Below the pieces are notes generated by a model. That model was not told the origin of the DNA, did not search any database, and saw only the letters and a program-made list of their open reading frames with translations. A stretch of DNA of 64,000 bases. Origin: Saccharothrix violaceirubra (GTDB lineage: Bacteria > Actinomycetota > Actinomycetes > Mycobacteriales > Pseudonocardiaceae). The position numbers and the translations under genes were made by a program. Shown here in pieces: positions 35,310-48,298 of the stretch (position 1 is its first letter; the number at the start of each line of letters is the position of its first letter). The stretch lies in NCBI RefSeq assembly GCF_014203755.1, contig NZ_JACHJS010000001.1, positions 124,001 to 188,000 of the forward strand, given 5' to 3'.

Positions 35310-35486
35310 TCGCCGGGCACAAACGGACGCGGCATCGGCTACAAGTCGGTGCCGTTTCGTTTTGGTGTGGCCCCGTTCACTCGGGGTTCCGCAAAGCGTC
35401 GCCCGGATGGGGATATTCGCTGGTCAGAGGCATTGTGGGGGTGCCGTCAACGCCACACTGTGACGTTCTACACTGGCCCCCGGGTC

Positions 35487-35504
35487 TTGTGAATCACTTC
35501 ACAA
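35487..35504. promoter_or_regulatory. Rex-type operator 1
   Basis: Perfect palindrome TTGTGAATCACTTCACAA (7-bp arms, 4-bp spacer). It matches the actinobacterial Rex consensus TTGTGAA-N4-TTCACAA; Rex represses nuo in Streptomyces when NAD+ is high. It also fits TGTGA-N6-TCACA of CRP. Confidence 0.75.
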
Positions 35505-35517
35505 CCGGCTGTGATGC

Positions 35518-35537
35518 CTTGTGAAGTGTTTCACAAG
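35518..35537. promoter_or_regulatory. Rex-type operator 2
   Basis: Perfect palindrome CTTGTGAAGTGTTTCACAAG (8-bp arms, 4-bp spacer), 32 bp centre to centre from operator 1, about three helical turns, so both can be bound on one face. Confidence 0.75.
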
Positions 35538-35550
35538 CGACCCGCGGAAC

Positions 35551-35566
35551 GTTAGGTACGCCTAAC
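35551..35566. promoter_or_regulatory. Palindrome GTTAGG-TACG-CCTAAC
   Basis: A 16-bp inverted repeat between the Rex sites and nuoA. It resembles half of a DtxR/IdeR iron box (TTAGG...CCTAA) but the spacing is shorter than the 19-bp consensus. Role unknown. Confidence 0.4.
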
Positions 35567-35658
35567 TTCCGTGGGCCGGTCGAACACCCCTTAGGGTGCG
35601 AAACGCCTCGGCCGTACACCACCACGTGCGGCCGAACGCGAGGAAAGGACGACGGAGA

Positions 35659-36024
35659 GTGCTGCAGCCCTACCTCCCCCTCGTATTGATGTTCGCCCTC
35701 GCCGCGGCGTTCGCCCTGTTCTCGGTGACGGCCGCGCCCTACATCGGCCCCCGCCGCTACAACAAGGCGAAGCTCGACGCCTACGAGTGCGGCATCGAGC
35801 CGAGCCCGCAGCCCGTGGTCGGCGGTGGCCGCATGCCGGTCGCGTACTACCTCACCGCGATGCTGTTCATCCTGTTCGACATCGAAATGGTGTTCCTCTA
35901 CCCGTTCGCGGTGTCCGCGGACCGGCTGGGCCTGTTCGGCCTGGTGGAGATCGCCCTGTTCGTCGCCACGGTCGGGTTCGCGTACGCCTACGTCTGGCGG
36001 CGCGGCGGCCTCGACTGGAACTGA
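35659..36024 (+). CDS. nuoA: NADH-quinone oxidoreductase subunit A
   Basis: A 121-residue, three-helix membrane subunit at the complex I quinone-site junction. It has KLDAYECGIEP with the conserved loop cysteine and the FILFDIEMVFLYPFAV helix. GTG 35659 is chosen because it gives MLQPYLPLVLMFALAA and has GGAGA just upstream; the frame opens earlier at 35596. First gene of a 14-gene operon running to 51427. Confidence 0.96.
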   Translation: MLQPYLPLVLMFALAAAFALFSVTAAPYIGPRRYNKAKLDAYECGIEPSPQPVVGGGRMPVAYYLTAMLFILFDIEMVFLYPFAVSADRLGLFGLVEIALFVATVGFAYAYVWRRGGLDWN

Positions 36025-36036
36025 GGGGGAAGACCC

Positions 36037-36585
36037 GTGGGTCTCGAAGAGAAGCTCCCGAACGGCATCCTGCTCGCCAGCGTGGAGAAGCTGGTCAACT
36101 GGACCCGCAAGTCCTCGCTGTGGCCGGCGACGTTCGGCCTCGCGTGCTGCGCGATCGAGATGATGACCACCGGCGGTCCGCGCTACGACCTCGCGCGGTT
36201 CGGCATGGAGGTCTTCCGCGCCTCGCCGCGCCAGGCCGACCTGATGATCGTGGCGGGCCGGGTGACCAACAAGATGGCGCCGGTGCTGCGCCAGATCTAC
36301 GACCAGATGCCCGAGCCCCGCTGGGTGCTGGCCATGGGCGTGTGCGCGTCCAGCGGCGGCATGTTCAACAACTACGCGGTCGTGCAGGGCGTGGACCACG
36401 TCGTCCCGGTCGACATGTACCTGCCGGGCTGCCCGCCCCGACCGGAGATGCTGATCGACGCGATCCTCAAGATCCACGCGAAGATCATGGACGAGCCCCT
36501 CGGGCCGACCAGGGCCGCGCTGCTCGCCGAGAGCGGCAAGACGACGGACCTGATCCCGTCCTCCCAGCGCTTTGCGAAGAAGTGA
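36037..36585 (+). CDS. nuoB: NADH-quinone oxidoreductase subunit B
   Basis: A 182-residue subunit that holds the terminal [4Fe-4S] cluster N2. Ligands are the tandem cysteines in [10 protein letters not shown], the one in [11 protein letters not shown] and that in [10 protein letters not shown]. It starts with GTG 12 nt after nuoA, with AGGGGGAAG upstream. Peripheral arm, next to the quinone pocket with NuoD. Confidence 0.97.
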   Translation: MGLEEKLPNGILLASVEKLVNWTRKSSLWPATFGLACCAIEMMTTGGPRYDLARFGMEVFRASPRQADLMIVAGRVTNKMAPVLRQIYDQMPEPRWVLAMGVCASSGGMFNNYAVVQGVDHVVPVDMYLPGCPPRPEMLIDAILKIHAKIMDEPLGPTRAALLAESGKTTDLIPSSQRFAKK

Positions 36586-36591
36586 GCACCG

Positions 36592-37332
36592 ATGGCTGAC
36601 GAGAAGAACCCCGAGGCCCTGTCCTCGGCGGACCTGACCCCCGCCGAGGCCGCCGAACACCAGGCGCACGGCGGCGTCGTCGCCGGTCGCGCCCGCCAGG
36701 GCATGTTCGGCATCTCCGGTTCCGGCGACACCTCGGGCTTCGGCGGCCTGCGGCTGCCCGCGCACGTCGCGGCCCGGTCCGAGCGGCCCTACGGCGGCTG
36801 GTTCGACGAGGTCGCGGACGAGCTGGCCGCCGCGATCCGGGAGAAGGGCCTGCCCGACGACACCGTCCAGCAGGTCACCGTCGCCCACGGCGAGATCACG
36901 TTCTACCTGCGCCGCGAACACCTGGTCGACACCGCCCGCATCCTGCGCGACGACCCGGCCCTGCGGTTCGAGCTGTGCAGCTCGGTGTCCGGTGTGGACT
37001 ACGGCGCCGACGCGCCGCAGCGGCTGCACTCGGTCTACCACCTGACCTCCATGACCTACCGCCGGCGCATCCGCCTCGAGGTCGCGGTGGACGTCGACGA
37101 CGCGCGCATCCCCAGCGTGGTCTCCGTCTACCCGACGGCCGACTGGCAGGAGCGCGAGGCGTGGGACATGTTCGGGATCGTCTACGAAGGACACCCGGGC
37201 CTGACCCGAATCCTCATGCCGGACGACTGGGACGGCCACCCGCAGCGCAAGGACTACCCGCTCGGCGGCATCCCGGTGGAGTACAAGGGCGCGGAGATCC
37301 CCCCGCCGGACCAGAGGCGGTCTTACTCATGA
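36592..37332 (+). CDS. nuoC: NADH-quinone oxidoreductase subunit C
   Basis: A 246-residue peripheral subunit. The first 75 residues form a low-complexity actinobacterial extension ([33 protein letters not shown]). The core carries [18 protein letters not shown] and [20 protein letters not shown], the family signature. Its stop overlaps the nuoD ATG (ATGA). Confidence 0.96.
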   Translation: MADEKNPEALSSADLTPAEAAEHQAHGGVVAGRARQGMFGISGSGDTSGFGGLRLPAHVAARSERPYGGWFDEVADELAAAIREKGLPDDTVQQVTVAHGEITFYLRREHLVDTARILRDDPALRFELCSSVSGVDYGADAPQRLHSVYHLTSMTYRRRIRLEVAVDVDDARIPSVVSVYPTADWQEREAWDMFGIVYEGHPGLTRILMPDDWDGHPQRKDYPLGGIPVEYKGAEIPPPDQRRSYS

Positions 37333-38699
37333 CTGAGCAGCGAGTTTCCGACTACACCACGGGCACCGACACCAGCGCCGAGGGTCGGGCGAGCGACGCG
37401 TACGCCGGGTCGCGCCAGACCACCGAGGGCACCGTCTACACGGTCACCGGTGGCGACTGGGACGACGTGCTCGCGGACGCCGCGGGCGAAGAGCGCATCG
37501 TCATGAACCTCGGCCCGCAGCACCCGTCCACGCACGGCGTGCTGCGGCTGGTGCTGGAGCTGGAGGGCGAGACCGTCACCCAGGCCCGCAGCGTCATCGG
37601 CTACCTGCACACCGGCATCGAGAAGAACGTCGAGTACCGGAACTGGACCCAGGGCGTCACGTTCGTGACGCGCACGGACTACCTCGCGCCGCTGCACCAC
37701 GAGACCGCGTACTGCCTGGCCGTGGAGAAGCTGCTGGGCGTCGAGGTCCCGTACCGCGCCCAGGTCGCCCGTGTGATCCTCATGGAGCTGAACCGGATCA
37801 GCTCCCACCTGGTCGCGCTGGCCACCGGCGGCATGGAGCTGGGCGCGCTCACCGGCATGACGGCGGGCTTCCGCGAACGCGAGGAGGTCCTGCACCTGCT
37901 CGAGTTCCTGACCGGTCTGCGGATGAACCACGCGTACATCCGGCCCGGCGGCCTCGCCCAGGACTTCCCGCAGGGCGCCGAGAACCGCATCCGCGAGTTC
38001 CTCAAGGTCATGGACTCCCGCCTGCCCGACTACGACAAGCTGCTCACCGGCCAGCCGATCTGGCGCAACCGGTTGCAGGGCATCGGCTACCTGCCCGTCG
38101 ACGCGTGCCTCGCGCTGGGCATCACCGGTCCGATCCTGCGGTCGGCCGGCCTGCCCTGGGACCTGCGCAAGATCGAGCCGTACTCGGGCTACGAGCACTA
38201 CAAGTTCGACGTGCCGACCTCGAACGAGGCCGACTCGTTCGCCCGCTACCGGCTGCGGGTCGAGGAGATGCACCAGTCCCTCAAGATCATCAAGCAGGGC
38301 GTGGACTTCCTCCAGCCCGGCCCGGTCATGGTCGAGGACGCCAAGATCGCCTGGCCCGCGCAGCTCACCATCGGCGCCGACGGCATGGGCAACTCCCTGG
38401 AGCACGTCCGCAAGATCATGGGCCAGTCCATGGAGTCCCTGATCCACCACTTCAAGCTGGTGACCGAGGGCTTCCAGGTGCCGGCCGGTCAGGTGTACGT
38501 GCCGGTCGAGTCGCCGCGCGGCGAACTGGGCTACCACGTGGTCTCCGACGGCGGTACGCGCCCGCTGCGCGTCCACATGCGTGAACCCAGTTTCGTGAAC
38601 CTCCAGTCGATGCCCGCGATGTGCGAGGGCAGCATGGTCGCCGACGTCATCGCGTCCGTGGCCTCCATCGACCCGGTGATGGGCGGTTGTGACCGATGA
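37329..38699 (+). CDS. nuoD: NADH-quinone oxidoreductase subunit D
   Basis: A 456-residue subunit, homologous to [NiFe] hydrogenase large subunits, lining the quinone site. It has [38 protein letters not shown] and a C-terminal DPVMGGCDR. An approximately 60-residue N-terminal extension precedes the core. It overlaps nuoC and nuoE by 4 nt at each end. Confidence 0.97.
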   Translation: MTEQRVSDYTTGTDTSAEGRASDAYAGSRQTTEGTVYTVTGGDWDDVLADAAGEERIVMNLGPQHPSTHGVLRLVLELEGETVTQARSVIGYLHTGIEKNVEYRNWTQGVTFVTRTDYLAPLHHETAYCLAVEKLLGVEVPYRAQVARVILMELNRISSHLVALATGGMELGALTGMTAGFREREEVLHLLEFLTGLRMNHAYIRPGGLAQDFPQGAENRIREFLKVMDSRLPDYDKLLTGQPIWRNRLQGIGYLPVDACLALGITGPILRSAGLPWDLRKIEPYSGYEHYKFDVPTSNEADSFARYRLRVEEMHQSLKIIKQGVDFLQPGPVMVEDAKIAWPAQLTIGADGMGNSLEHVRKIMGQSMESLIHHFKLVTEGFQVPAGQVYVPVESPRGELGYHVVSDGGTRPLRVHMREPSFVNLQSMPAMCEGSMVADVIASVASIDPVMGGCDR

Positions 38700-39433
38700 C
38701 CCAGACGCAAGAGCCCGTGATCTTCGACCAGGGCACCGTCGACCGCGCGAACGCGCTCGTCGCCCGCTACCCGGTGCCGCGCTCGGCGTTGCTGCCGATG
38801 CTGCACCTGGTGCAGTCGGTCGAGGGGTACGTGAGCCAGGCGGGCATCGCGTTCTGCGCGGAACGCCTCGACCTGACCACCGCCGAGGTCAGCGCGGTCG
38901 CGACCTTCTACACCATGTACAAGCGCCGCCCGTGCGGCGAGCACCTGGTGAGCGTCTGCACGAACACGCTGTGCGCGGCGCTCGGCGGTGACGCCATCTA
39001 CGCGAAGCTGCGCGAGCACCTCGGTTCCGAGGGTCGCCCGCTGGGCCACGAGGAGACCTCGGGCGAGCCGGGCACGCCGGGCTCGATCACGTTGGAGCAC
39101 GCCGAGTGCCTCGCCGCGTGCGACCTCGGTCCCGTGCTCCAGGTGAACTACGAGTTCTACGACAACCAGACGCCGGAGAAGGCGCTGGAACTGGTGCAGC
39201 GGCTCCAGACCGGCGAGAAGCCCGCGCCCACGCGCGGCGCGGCGCTGACCGACTTCCGCCAGGCCGAACTCCAGCTCGCCGGCTTCTTCGAGGGCCGCGA
39301 CGCCGCCGACCTCGACGGGCCGTCGGCCGCACCCGAGACCGTGCGCGGGGCGAAGATCGCCGCCGACCGCGGCTTCACCGCGCCCGCGATGCCGGACAAC
39401 GCGGAGTTCCCGCCGCTGCCGGAAAAGAAGTAG
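38696..39433 (+). CDS. nuoE: NADH-quinone oxidoreductase subunit E
   Basis: A 245-residue thioredoxin-fold subunit with the N1a [2Fe-2S] ligands in [11 protein letters not shown] and [15 protein letters not shown]. The C-terminal 80 residues (from about [16 protein letters not shown]) are an extension beyond the core, common in actinobacteria. ATG overlaps the nuoD stop (ATGA). Confidence 0.96.
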   Translation: MTQTQEPVIFDQGTVDRANALVARYPVPRSALLPMLHLVQSVEGYVSQAGIAFCAERLDLTTAEVSAVATFYTMYKRRPCGEHLVSVCTNTLCAALGGDAIYAKLREHLGSEGRPLGHEETSGEPGTPGSITLEHAECLAACDLGPVLQVNYEFYDNQTPEKALELVQRLQTGEKPAPTRGAALTDFRQAELQLAGFFEGRDAADLDGPSAAPETVRGAKIAADRGFTAPAMPDNAEFPPLPEKK

Positions 39434-39446
39434 GGGGAGGCACGCA

Positions 39447-40738
<1,292 letters not shown>

Positions 40739-40742
<4 letters not shown>

Positions 40743-43216
40743 CGATCGCCCCTGACAAGAGCACCGAGCTGGTCGTGCCGGAAGGCCACGTCAAGCTCGT
40801 GATCGACGGCCTGGAAGTGGTGGCGCCCAAGGGCGAACTGCTCATCCGCACGGCCGAGCGCCTGGGCATCGTGGTGCCCCGCTTCTGCGACCACCCGCTG
40901 CTCGACCCGGCCGGCGCCTGCCGGCAGTGCCTGGTCGAGGTGGAGATGGGCGGGCGGCCCATGCCCAAGCCGCAGGCGTCCTGCACGATGACGGTCGCCG
41001 ACGGCATGGTCGTGAAGACCCAGCTCTCCTCGCCGGTCGCGGACAAGGCGCAGCAGGGCGTGATGGAGCTGCTGCTCATCAACCACCCGCTGGACTGCCC
41101 GATCTGCGACAAGGGTGGCGAGTGCCCGTTGCAGAACCAGGCCATGAAGCACGGCCGCGCGGACTCCCGCTTCCACGAGCACAAGCGGACGTTCCCCAAG
41201 CCGATCGCGGTCAGCGCCCAGGTGCTGCTCGACCGCGAGCGCTGCGTGCTGTGCCAGCGGTGCACCCGGTTCTCCAAGGAGATCGCGGGTGACCACCACT
41301 TCCTGGACCTGCTCGAACGCGGCGCCCAGCAGCAGATCGGCACGGCCGAGACCGCCCGCATCGAGGGTGCCGAGGCCGACCGCAACCAGTCGTACTTCTC
41401 CGGCAACACCATCCAGATCTGCCCGGTCGGCGCGCTGACCAGCGCGGCCTACCGGTTCCGCGCCCGGCCGTTCGACCTGGTCTCCACGCCGGGCGTGTGC
41501 GAGCACTGCTCGTCGGGCTGCGCCGAGCGCACCGACTGGCGGCGCGGCAAGGTGCAGCGCAAGCTCGCCGCCGACGACCCCGAGGTGAACGAGGAGTGGC
41601 TCTGCGACAAGGGCCGGTTCGCGTTCCGCCACGTCACGTCGACCGACCGGATCACCCGGCCGCTCATCCGCGACGAGGCCACGGGCGAGCTGCGCGACGC
41701 GTCGTGGACCGAGGCGCTGCGGCACGCGGCCGAGGGCCTGGCCAAGGCCCGTGACGGCAAGGGCGTCGGCGTGCTGGCGGGCGGCCGGTTGACGGTCGAG
41801 GACGCGTACGCGTACTCGAAGTTCGCCCGGATCGCGGTGCGCACCAACGACGTCGACTTCCGCGCCCGGCCGCACTCCGACGAGGAGACGGCGTTCCTCA
41901 CCGCCGAGGTACTGGGCCGCACGCCCGAGACCGGCGGCGTGACCTTCCGGGGCATCGAGCAGGCGCCGGCCGCGCTGCTGGTGGCGTTCGAGCCCGAGGA
42001 GGAGGCGCCGATCGTCTTCCTGCGGCTGCGCAAGGCCGCGCGCCGCAACCGGACCCGCGTCTACCACGTCGGCCAGTTCACGACCCCGGCCGTGGAGAAG
42101 ACGTTCGGCACGCTGCTGGCCTGCGTGCCCGGCGGCGAGCCGGCCGCGCTCAACGCACTGCCCGAGCACGCCTCGGACGTCGTCGAGGACCTGGCCAAGC
42201 CCGGCTCGGTGATCCTGGTCGGCGAACGTGCCGCCGAGGTGCCGGGCCTGTTCTCGGCGGTCTCCGCGCTGGCCGCGCGCACCGGCGCCCGCGTCGCGTG
42301 GATCCCGCGCCGGGCGGGCGAACGCGGTGCCCTGGAAGCGGGTCTGCTGCCCACGCTGCTGCCCGGCGGTCGCCTGGTGACCGACGCGGACGCGCGGGCG
42401 CACGTCGAGCGCACGTGGGGCCTGGCCGAGGGTGCGCTGCCCGCGACCCCCGGCCGCGACTCCACCGGCATCCTCACCACCGCGGCGAGCGGCGGCCTGG
42501 ACGCCCTCGTGGTCGGCGGCGTCGACCCGTACGACCTGCCGGACCCCGGTCTGGCGCTGCGCGCCCTGGAGCTGGCCGGGTTCGTGGTCAGCCTGGAGCA
42601 GCGGCACAGCGCGGTCACCGAGCACGCCGACGTGGTGCTGCCGGTCGCGCCGGCCGTCGAGAAGGCGGGCTCGTTCCTCAACTGGGAGGGCCGCCGCCGG
42701 ACGTTCGGCACCACGCTGGAGGGCACGGGCACGCTGCCCGACAGCCGCGTGCTCGACACGCTGGCCGTCGAGATGGACGCGGACCTGTTCACCCAGACCC
42801 CGGCCGCCGCGTGGGCGGACTTCGAGCGGCTGGGCTCGGCGCCCGCCGCCGCGACCGCGCCGAGCGTGGTCGCGCCGCTGCCGACCCCGCCCCGCGCGGG
42901 TCAGGCGGTGCTCGCCACGTGGCGCCGGCTGCTGGACAACGGGACGCTCCAGGCCGACGAGCCGCACCTGGCGGCCACCGCCCGCGCGCTCGTCGCCAAG
43001 CTGTCGGTCGCGACCGCCGAGCACCTCGGCGTCGAACTCGGCGGCGACATCGTCGTCTCGACCGACCGGGGCGGGGTGACGCTGCCGGTGGAGGCGGCCG
43101 ACCTGCCCGACGGCGTCGTGTGGCTGCCCGCAAACTCGGGCGAGGTCACCGTACGGCGCACCCTCGTCGCCGGCCACGGATCAGTGGTGGCCGTCTCCCG
43201 CGGAGGCAACGCATGA
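40739..43216 (+). CDS. nuoG: NADH-quinone oxidoreductase subunit G
   Basis: An 825-residue iron-sulfur subunit. N-terminal ligands are [15 protein letters not shown] for [2Fe-2S], [19 protein letters not shown] and [18 protein letters not shown] for [4Fe-4S] clusters, and a further [14 protein letters not shown] motif for the extra N7-type cluster. The large C-terminal part is a molybdopterin-oxidoreductase fold without cofactor role. ATG overlaps nuoF, and the stop overlaps nuoH (ATGA). Confidence 0.97.
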
Positions 43217-44526
43217 ACACCGCGCAGCTCCTCGCCGACGACCCGTTGTGGCTGATCATCGTCAAGGTGGTCGGGATCTTCGCGTTCCTCGTGGTCATGA
43301 CCCTGTTCATGATCAACTGGGAGCGCAAGGTCGTCGCGCGCATGCAGCAGCGGCCCGGACCCAACCGGGTCGGTCCCGGCGGCTGGCTCCAGTCGCTCGC
43401 GGACGGCCTGAAACTGGCGTTCAAGGAGGACATCCGCCCTGTCCTGGCGGACAAGTGGGTGTTCTTCCTCGCGCCGGTGATCTCCTGCATCCCCGCGTTC
43501 GTCGCCTTCTCGGTGATCCCGCTGGGCGGCAAGGTCACGATCTTCGGCGAGGAGACCGCGCTCCAGCTCGTCGACCTGCCGGTCGGCGTCCTGGTCGTGC
43601 TCGCCTGCTCCTCGCTGGGCGTCTACGGCATCGTGCTGTCGGGCTGGGCCTCCGGCTCGCCCTACCCGCTGCTGGGCGCGCTGCGCTCGGCCGCGCAGGT
43701 GATCTCCTACGAGATCGCCATGGGCCTGTCGATCGTCGCGGTCGTCATGCACTCGCACTCGCTGTCCACCTCGGACATCGTGAAGTCGCAGGGCAGCGGC
43801 TGGTACTTCTACCTGCTGCCGGTCAGCTTCGTGATCTACGTGATCTCCATGGTCGGCGAGACCAACCGCGCGCCGTTCGACCTGCCCGAGGCCGAGTCCG
43901 AGCTGGTCGGCGGCTTCCACACCGAGTACAGCTCGCTGAAGTTCGCGCTGTTCTTCCTCGCCGAGTACGTGAACATGGTGACCGTCTCGGCGCTGGCGAC
44001 CACGCTGTTCCTCGGCGGCTACCGGTTCCCGTTCGTCGGCGACGACCACCTGCTCAACAGCGGCTGGTTCGGCCTGCTGTGGTTCGTGGTCAAGACGCTC
44101 GGGTTCCTGTTCCTGTTCATCTGGCTGCGCGGCACGCTGCCCCGCCTGCGCTACGACCAGTTCATGCGTCTGGGCTGGAAGTTCCTGGTCCCGATCGCGC
44201 TGGTCTGGTTCGTGGCCGTGGCGTTCGCCCGCTACGTGCGCCGGGAGATCGAGCAGGGCGCCTTGGAGACGAGCACCGCACTGGTCGTGATCGGCGTCGT
44301 GCTGGTCGCCGTGCTGCTGATCGCCTTCATGCTGCCGGACCGCCGGGCCCGCGTGGACCCGAACGCGGTGCCGGTGACCGGGGGCGGCTACCCCCTCCCG
44401 CCGCTGGACCTCGAAGTGCCGAAGTCGCCGCCGCGTCGCCGCCAGGTGCCCGTCGCGCAGCTACCGGCGAAGGAGAACACCGCGGTCACCGTGTCTGCAA
44501 AGGAGGTCGGCAATGGGGATGCTTGA
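43213..44526 (+). CDS. nuoH: NADH-quinone oxidoreductase subunit H
   Basis: A 437-residue membrane subunit that joins the peripheral and membrane arms and forms part of the quinone channel. It has about eight helices, with [33 protein letters not shown] and [20 protein letters not shown]. An approximately 70-residue cytoplasmic C-terminal extension ([19 protein letters not shown]) is longer than in E. coli. Its 3' end overlaps nuoI by 14 nt. Confidence 0.97.
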   Translation: MNTAQLLADDPLWLIIVKVVGIFAFLVVMTLFMINWERKVVARMQQRPGPNRVGPGGWLQSLADGLKLAFKEDIRPVLADKWVFFLAPVISCIPAFVAFSVIPLGGKVTIFGEETALQLVDLPVGVLVVLACSSLGVYGIVLSGWASGSPYPLLGALRSAAQVISYEIAMGLSIVAVVMHSHSLSTSDIVKSQGSGWYFYLLPVSFVIYVISMVGETNRAPFDLPEAESELVGGFHTEYSSLKFALFFLAEYVNMVTVSALATTLFLGGYRFPFVGDDHLLNSGWFGLLWFVVKTLGFLFLFIWLRGTLPRLRYDQFMRLGWKFLVPIALVWFVAVAFARYVRREIEQGALETSTALVVIGVVLVAVLLIAFMLPDRRARVDPNAVPVTGGGYPLPPLDLEVPKSPPRRRQVPVAQLPAKENTAVTVSAKEVGNGDA

Positions 44527-45034
44527 TCCCGTCAAGGGCTTCGGCGTGACCTTCGGGACGATGTTCAAGAAGGTCGTCACCGAGGAGTACCCCGAGGTCC
44601 AGAAGGTCACCGCACCCCGGTTCCACGGCCGCCACCAGCTCAACCGGCACCCGGACGGCCTGGAGAAGTGCGTCGGCTGCGAGCTGTGCGCGTGGGCGTG
44701 CCCGGCGGACGCGATCTTCGTGGAGGGCGGCGACAACACCGAGGACGAGCGCTACTCGCCCGGTGAGCGCTACGGCGCCGACTACCAGATCAACTACCTG
44801 CGGTGCATCGGCTGCGGCCTGTGCATCGAGGCGTGTCCGACCCGCTCGCTCACCATGACCAACGAGTTCGAGCTGGCCGACGACAACCGGCAGAAGCTGA
44901 TCTTCACCAAGGAGGACCTGCTCGCGCCCCTGCTGCCCGGCATGCAGCAGCCGCCGCACAAGATGCTGCTGGGCGAGAACGAGCAGGACTACTACGTGAA
45001 CGGCCCGGCCCTGGCGAAGGAGGCCGGCCAGTGA
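44513..45034 (+). CDS. nuoI: NADH-quinone oxidoreductase subunit I
   Basis: A 173-residue ferredoxin-like subunit with two [4Fe-4S] clusters (N6a, N6b), ligated by [12 protein letters not shown] and [15 protein letters not shown] 44513 lies inside nuoH and has AAAGGAGG 7 nt upstream, so ribosomes initiate before finishing nuoH. The GTGA overlap leads into nuoJ. Confidence 0.97.
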   Translation: MGMLDPVKGFGVTFGTMFKKVVTEEYPEVQKVTAPRFHGRHQLNRHPDGLEKCVGCELCAWACPADAIFVEGGDNTEDERYSPGERYGADYQINYLRCIGCGLCIEACPTRSLTMTNEFELADDNRQKLIFTKEDLLAPLLPGMQQPPHKMLLGENEQDYYVNGPALAKEAGQ

Positions 45035-45864
45035 TCGGCGCCCTCCTCGCCCAGATCGAAGAGCCCGTGCAGCAGGCGGTCGACACCGTCACCACCGGCG
45101 AGGCCGTCGCGTTCTGGGTGCTCGGCCCGCTGGCCCTGGCCGGCGCGCTGGGCATGCTCTTCGCCCGCAACGCCGTGCACTCGGCGCTGTGGCTGGTGCT
45201 CACCATGCTCAGCCTCGGCGTGCTCTACATGGTCCAGCAGGCGCCGTTCCTCGGCTTCGTGCAGATCATCGTCTACACCGGCGCGATCATGATGCTGTTC
45301 CTGTTCGTGCTCATGCTCGTGGGCCGGGACAGCTCCGACTCGGTCGTGGAAGTGCTGCGCGGACAGCGGTTCGCCGCGACCGTCCTGGGTATCGGCTTCG
45401 CCGGCCTTGTCGTCGGCTCGCTCGCCCGCGCGCTCACCGACGTGAAGCCGGTCGGCCTGGCGCAGCCCAACGCCGAGGGCGGCAACGTCGCCTCGATCGG
45501 CGAGCAGCTGTTCACCACCTACCTGTTCCCGTTCGAGCTGACCTCCGCGCTGCTGATCACGGCGGCGGTCGGCGCGATGGTGCTGGCCTTCACGTCCAAG
45601 TCCGGCGAGACCAAGAAGACCCAGCGCGAACTGGTCGAGGAGCGCTTCCGCGGCGACCGCGTCGGCTCGCTGCCCGGCCCCGGCGTGTTCGCCACGGCCA
45701 ACTCGGTCGCGACGCCCGCCCTGCTGCCCGACGGCTCGGTCGCGCAGGAGTCGCTGTCCGCGCTGATCGAGACGACCGCGAAGGAGACCCTCGCCGACGA
45801 CGTCGCCGAGGTCGCCGGCACCGGGCACCAGCCCGACGCGCACGCCCTGAAGGGGGAGTCGTGA
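45031..45864 (+). CDS. nuoJ: NADH-quinone oxidoreductase subunit J
   Basis: A 277-residue membrane subunit with five helices. [20 protein letters not shown] and [20 protein letters not shown] are the family core, including the pi-bulge helix region. The C-terminal 90 residues are a charged extension ([17 protein letters not shown]). GTG 45031 overlaps nuoI. The stop overlaps a 52-codon frame. Confidence 0.95.
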   Translation: MIGALLAQIEEPVQQAVDTVTTGEAVAFWVLGPLALAGALGMLFARNAVHSALWLVLTMLSLGVLYMVQQAPFLGFVQIIVYTGAIMMLFLFVLMLVGRDSSDSVVEVLRGQRFAATVLGIGFAGLVVGSLARALTDVKPVGLAQPNAEGGNVASIGEQLFTTYLFPFELTSALLITAAVGAMVLAFTSKSGETKKTQRELVEERFRGDRVGSLPGPGVFATANSVATPALLPDGSVAQESLSALIETTAKETLADDVAEVAGTGHQPDAHALKGES

Positions 45865-46019
45865 CCCCGCCGTCCGCGCTGCCCGGACGCACGCCGTCCG
45901 CGCCGCCCTCGTCGATCGGGCGACTGCCCGTCCGGGTCTCCCGCCGCGCGCCGTTCGCCTCCGCGTGGACCGCCCTCGTGGTGCCGGACCCGCGCGTGTC
46001 CAAGGGAGCGTCGTCATGA
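45861..46019 (+). CDS. Possible 52-residue protein coupled between nuoJ and nuoK
   Basis: The 151 nt between nuoJ and nuoK contain one open frame that starts GTG overlapping the nuoJ stop (GTGA) and stops TGA overlapping the nuoK start (ATGA). It would encode [20 protein letters not shown] ... [13 protein letters not shown], Pro/Ser/Arg-rich and not membrane-like. The double overlap is what a translated relay frame would show, but the composition is also what random GC-rich DNA gives. Possibly a spacer that only keeps ribosomes moving to nuoK. Confidence 0.4.
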   Translation: MTPPSALPGRTPSAPPSSIGRLPVRVSRRAPFASAWTALVVPDPRVSKGASS

Positions 46020-46315
46020 CCCCTACGTACTACCTGCTGCTGTCCGCGCTGCTGTTCAGCCTCGGCGCGGTCGGCGTGCTGGTGCGGCGCAACGCCATCG
46101 TCGTGTTCATGTGCGTCGAGCTGATGCTCAACGCGGTGAACCTCAGCCTGGTCACGTTCGCCCGGATCAACGGGCAACTCGACGGCCAGGTGATGGCGTT
46201 CTTCGTGATGGTCGTCGCGGCGGCCGAGGTCGTCGTCGGCCTGACGATCATCATGGCGATCTTCAAGACGCGTCGCTCGGCCTCCGTCGACGACACCAAC
46301 CTGCTGAAGTACTGA
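46016..46315 (+). CDS. nuoK: NADH-quinone oxidoreductase subunit K
   Basis: A 99-residue, three-helix membrane subunit, the exact usual length. The conserved glutamates of helices 2 and 3 are in [16 protein letters not shown] and [17 protein letters not shown] 46016 gives [17 protein letters not shown] and has AAGGGAG upstream; the frame is open further upstream to 45965 but that would add non-family residues. Confidence 0.96.
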   Translation: MTPTYYLLLSALLFSLGAVGVLVRRNAIVVFMCVELMLNAVNLSLVTFARINGQLDGQVMAFFVMVVAAAEVVVGLTIIMAIFKTRRSASVDDTNLLKY

Positions 46316-46325
46316 GAGGTCACCG

Positions 46326-48256
<1,931 letters not shown>

Positions 48257-48260
<4 letters not shown>

Positions 48261-48298
48261 CCACCGCCGGACTGTTCCCCGCGGAGGCGGCGAAATGA
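48257..48298 (+). CDS. Possible 13-codon relay frame between nuoL and nuoM
   Basis: GTG overlapping the nuoL stop (GTGA) opens a 13-codon frame (VTTAGLFPAEAAK) whose TGA overlaps the nuoM ATG (ATGA). It also contains the GCGGAGG ribosome site of nuoM. It repeats on a smaller scale the arrangement seen between nuoJ and nuoK. A stable peptide is doubtful. Confidence 0.3.

Larger units (their letters stand above)
35310..35658 (+). promoter_or_regulatory. 349-bp nuo control region
   Basis: No gene is seen. It holds a possible promoter (TACACT at 35469-35474 with GTCAAC 17 bp upstream), two perfect Rex-type palindromes just downstream of the expected start, a GTTAGG-TACG-CCTAAC palindrome, and GGAGA before nuoA. 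The remaining 150 bp after menJ show nothing I can name. Confidence 0.6.

Noticed and set aside
35487..35537. Assignment of the nuo palindromes to CRP alone
   Set aside because: They do fit TGTGA-N6-TCACA, but the 7-8 bp arms with a 4-bp spacer and the NADH dehydrogenase context fit Rex better. CRP is kept as an alternative rather than the call.
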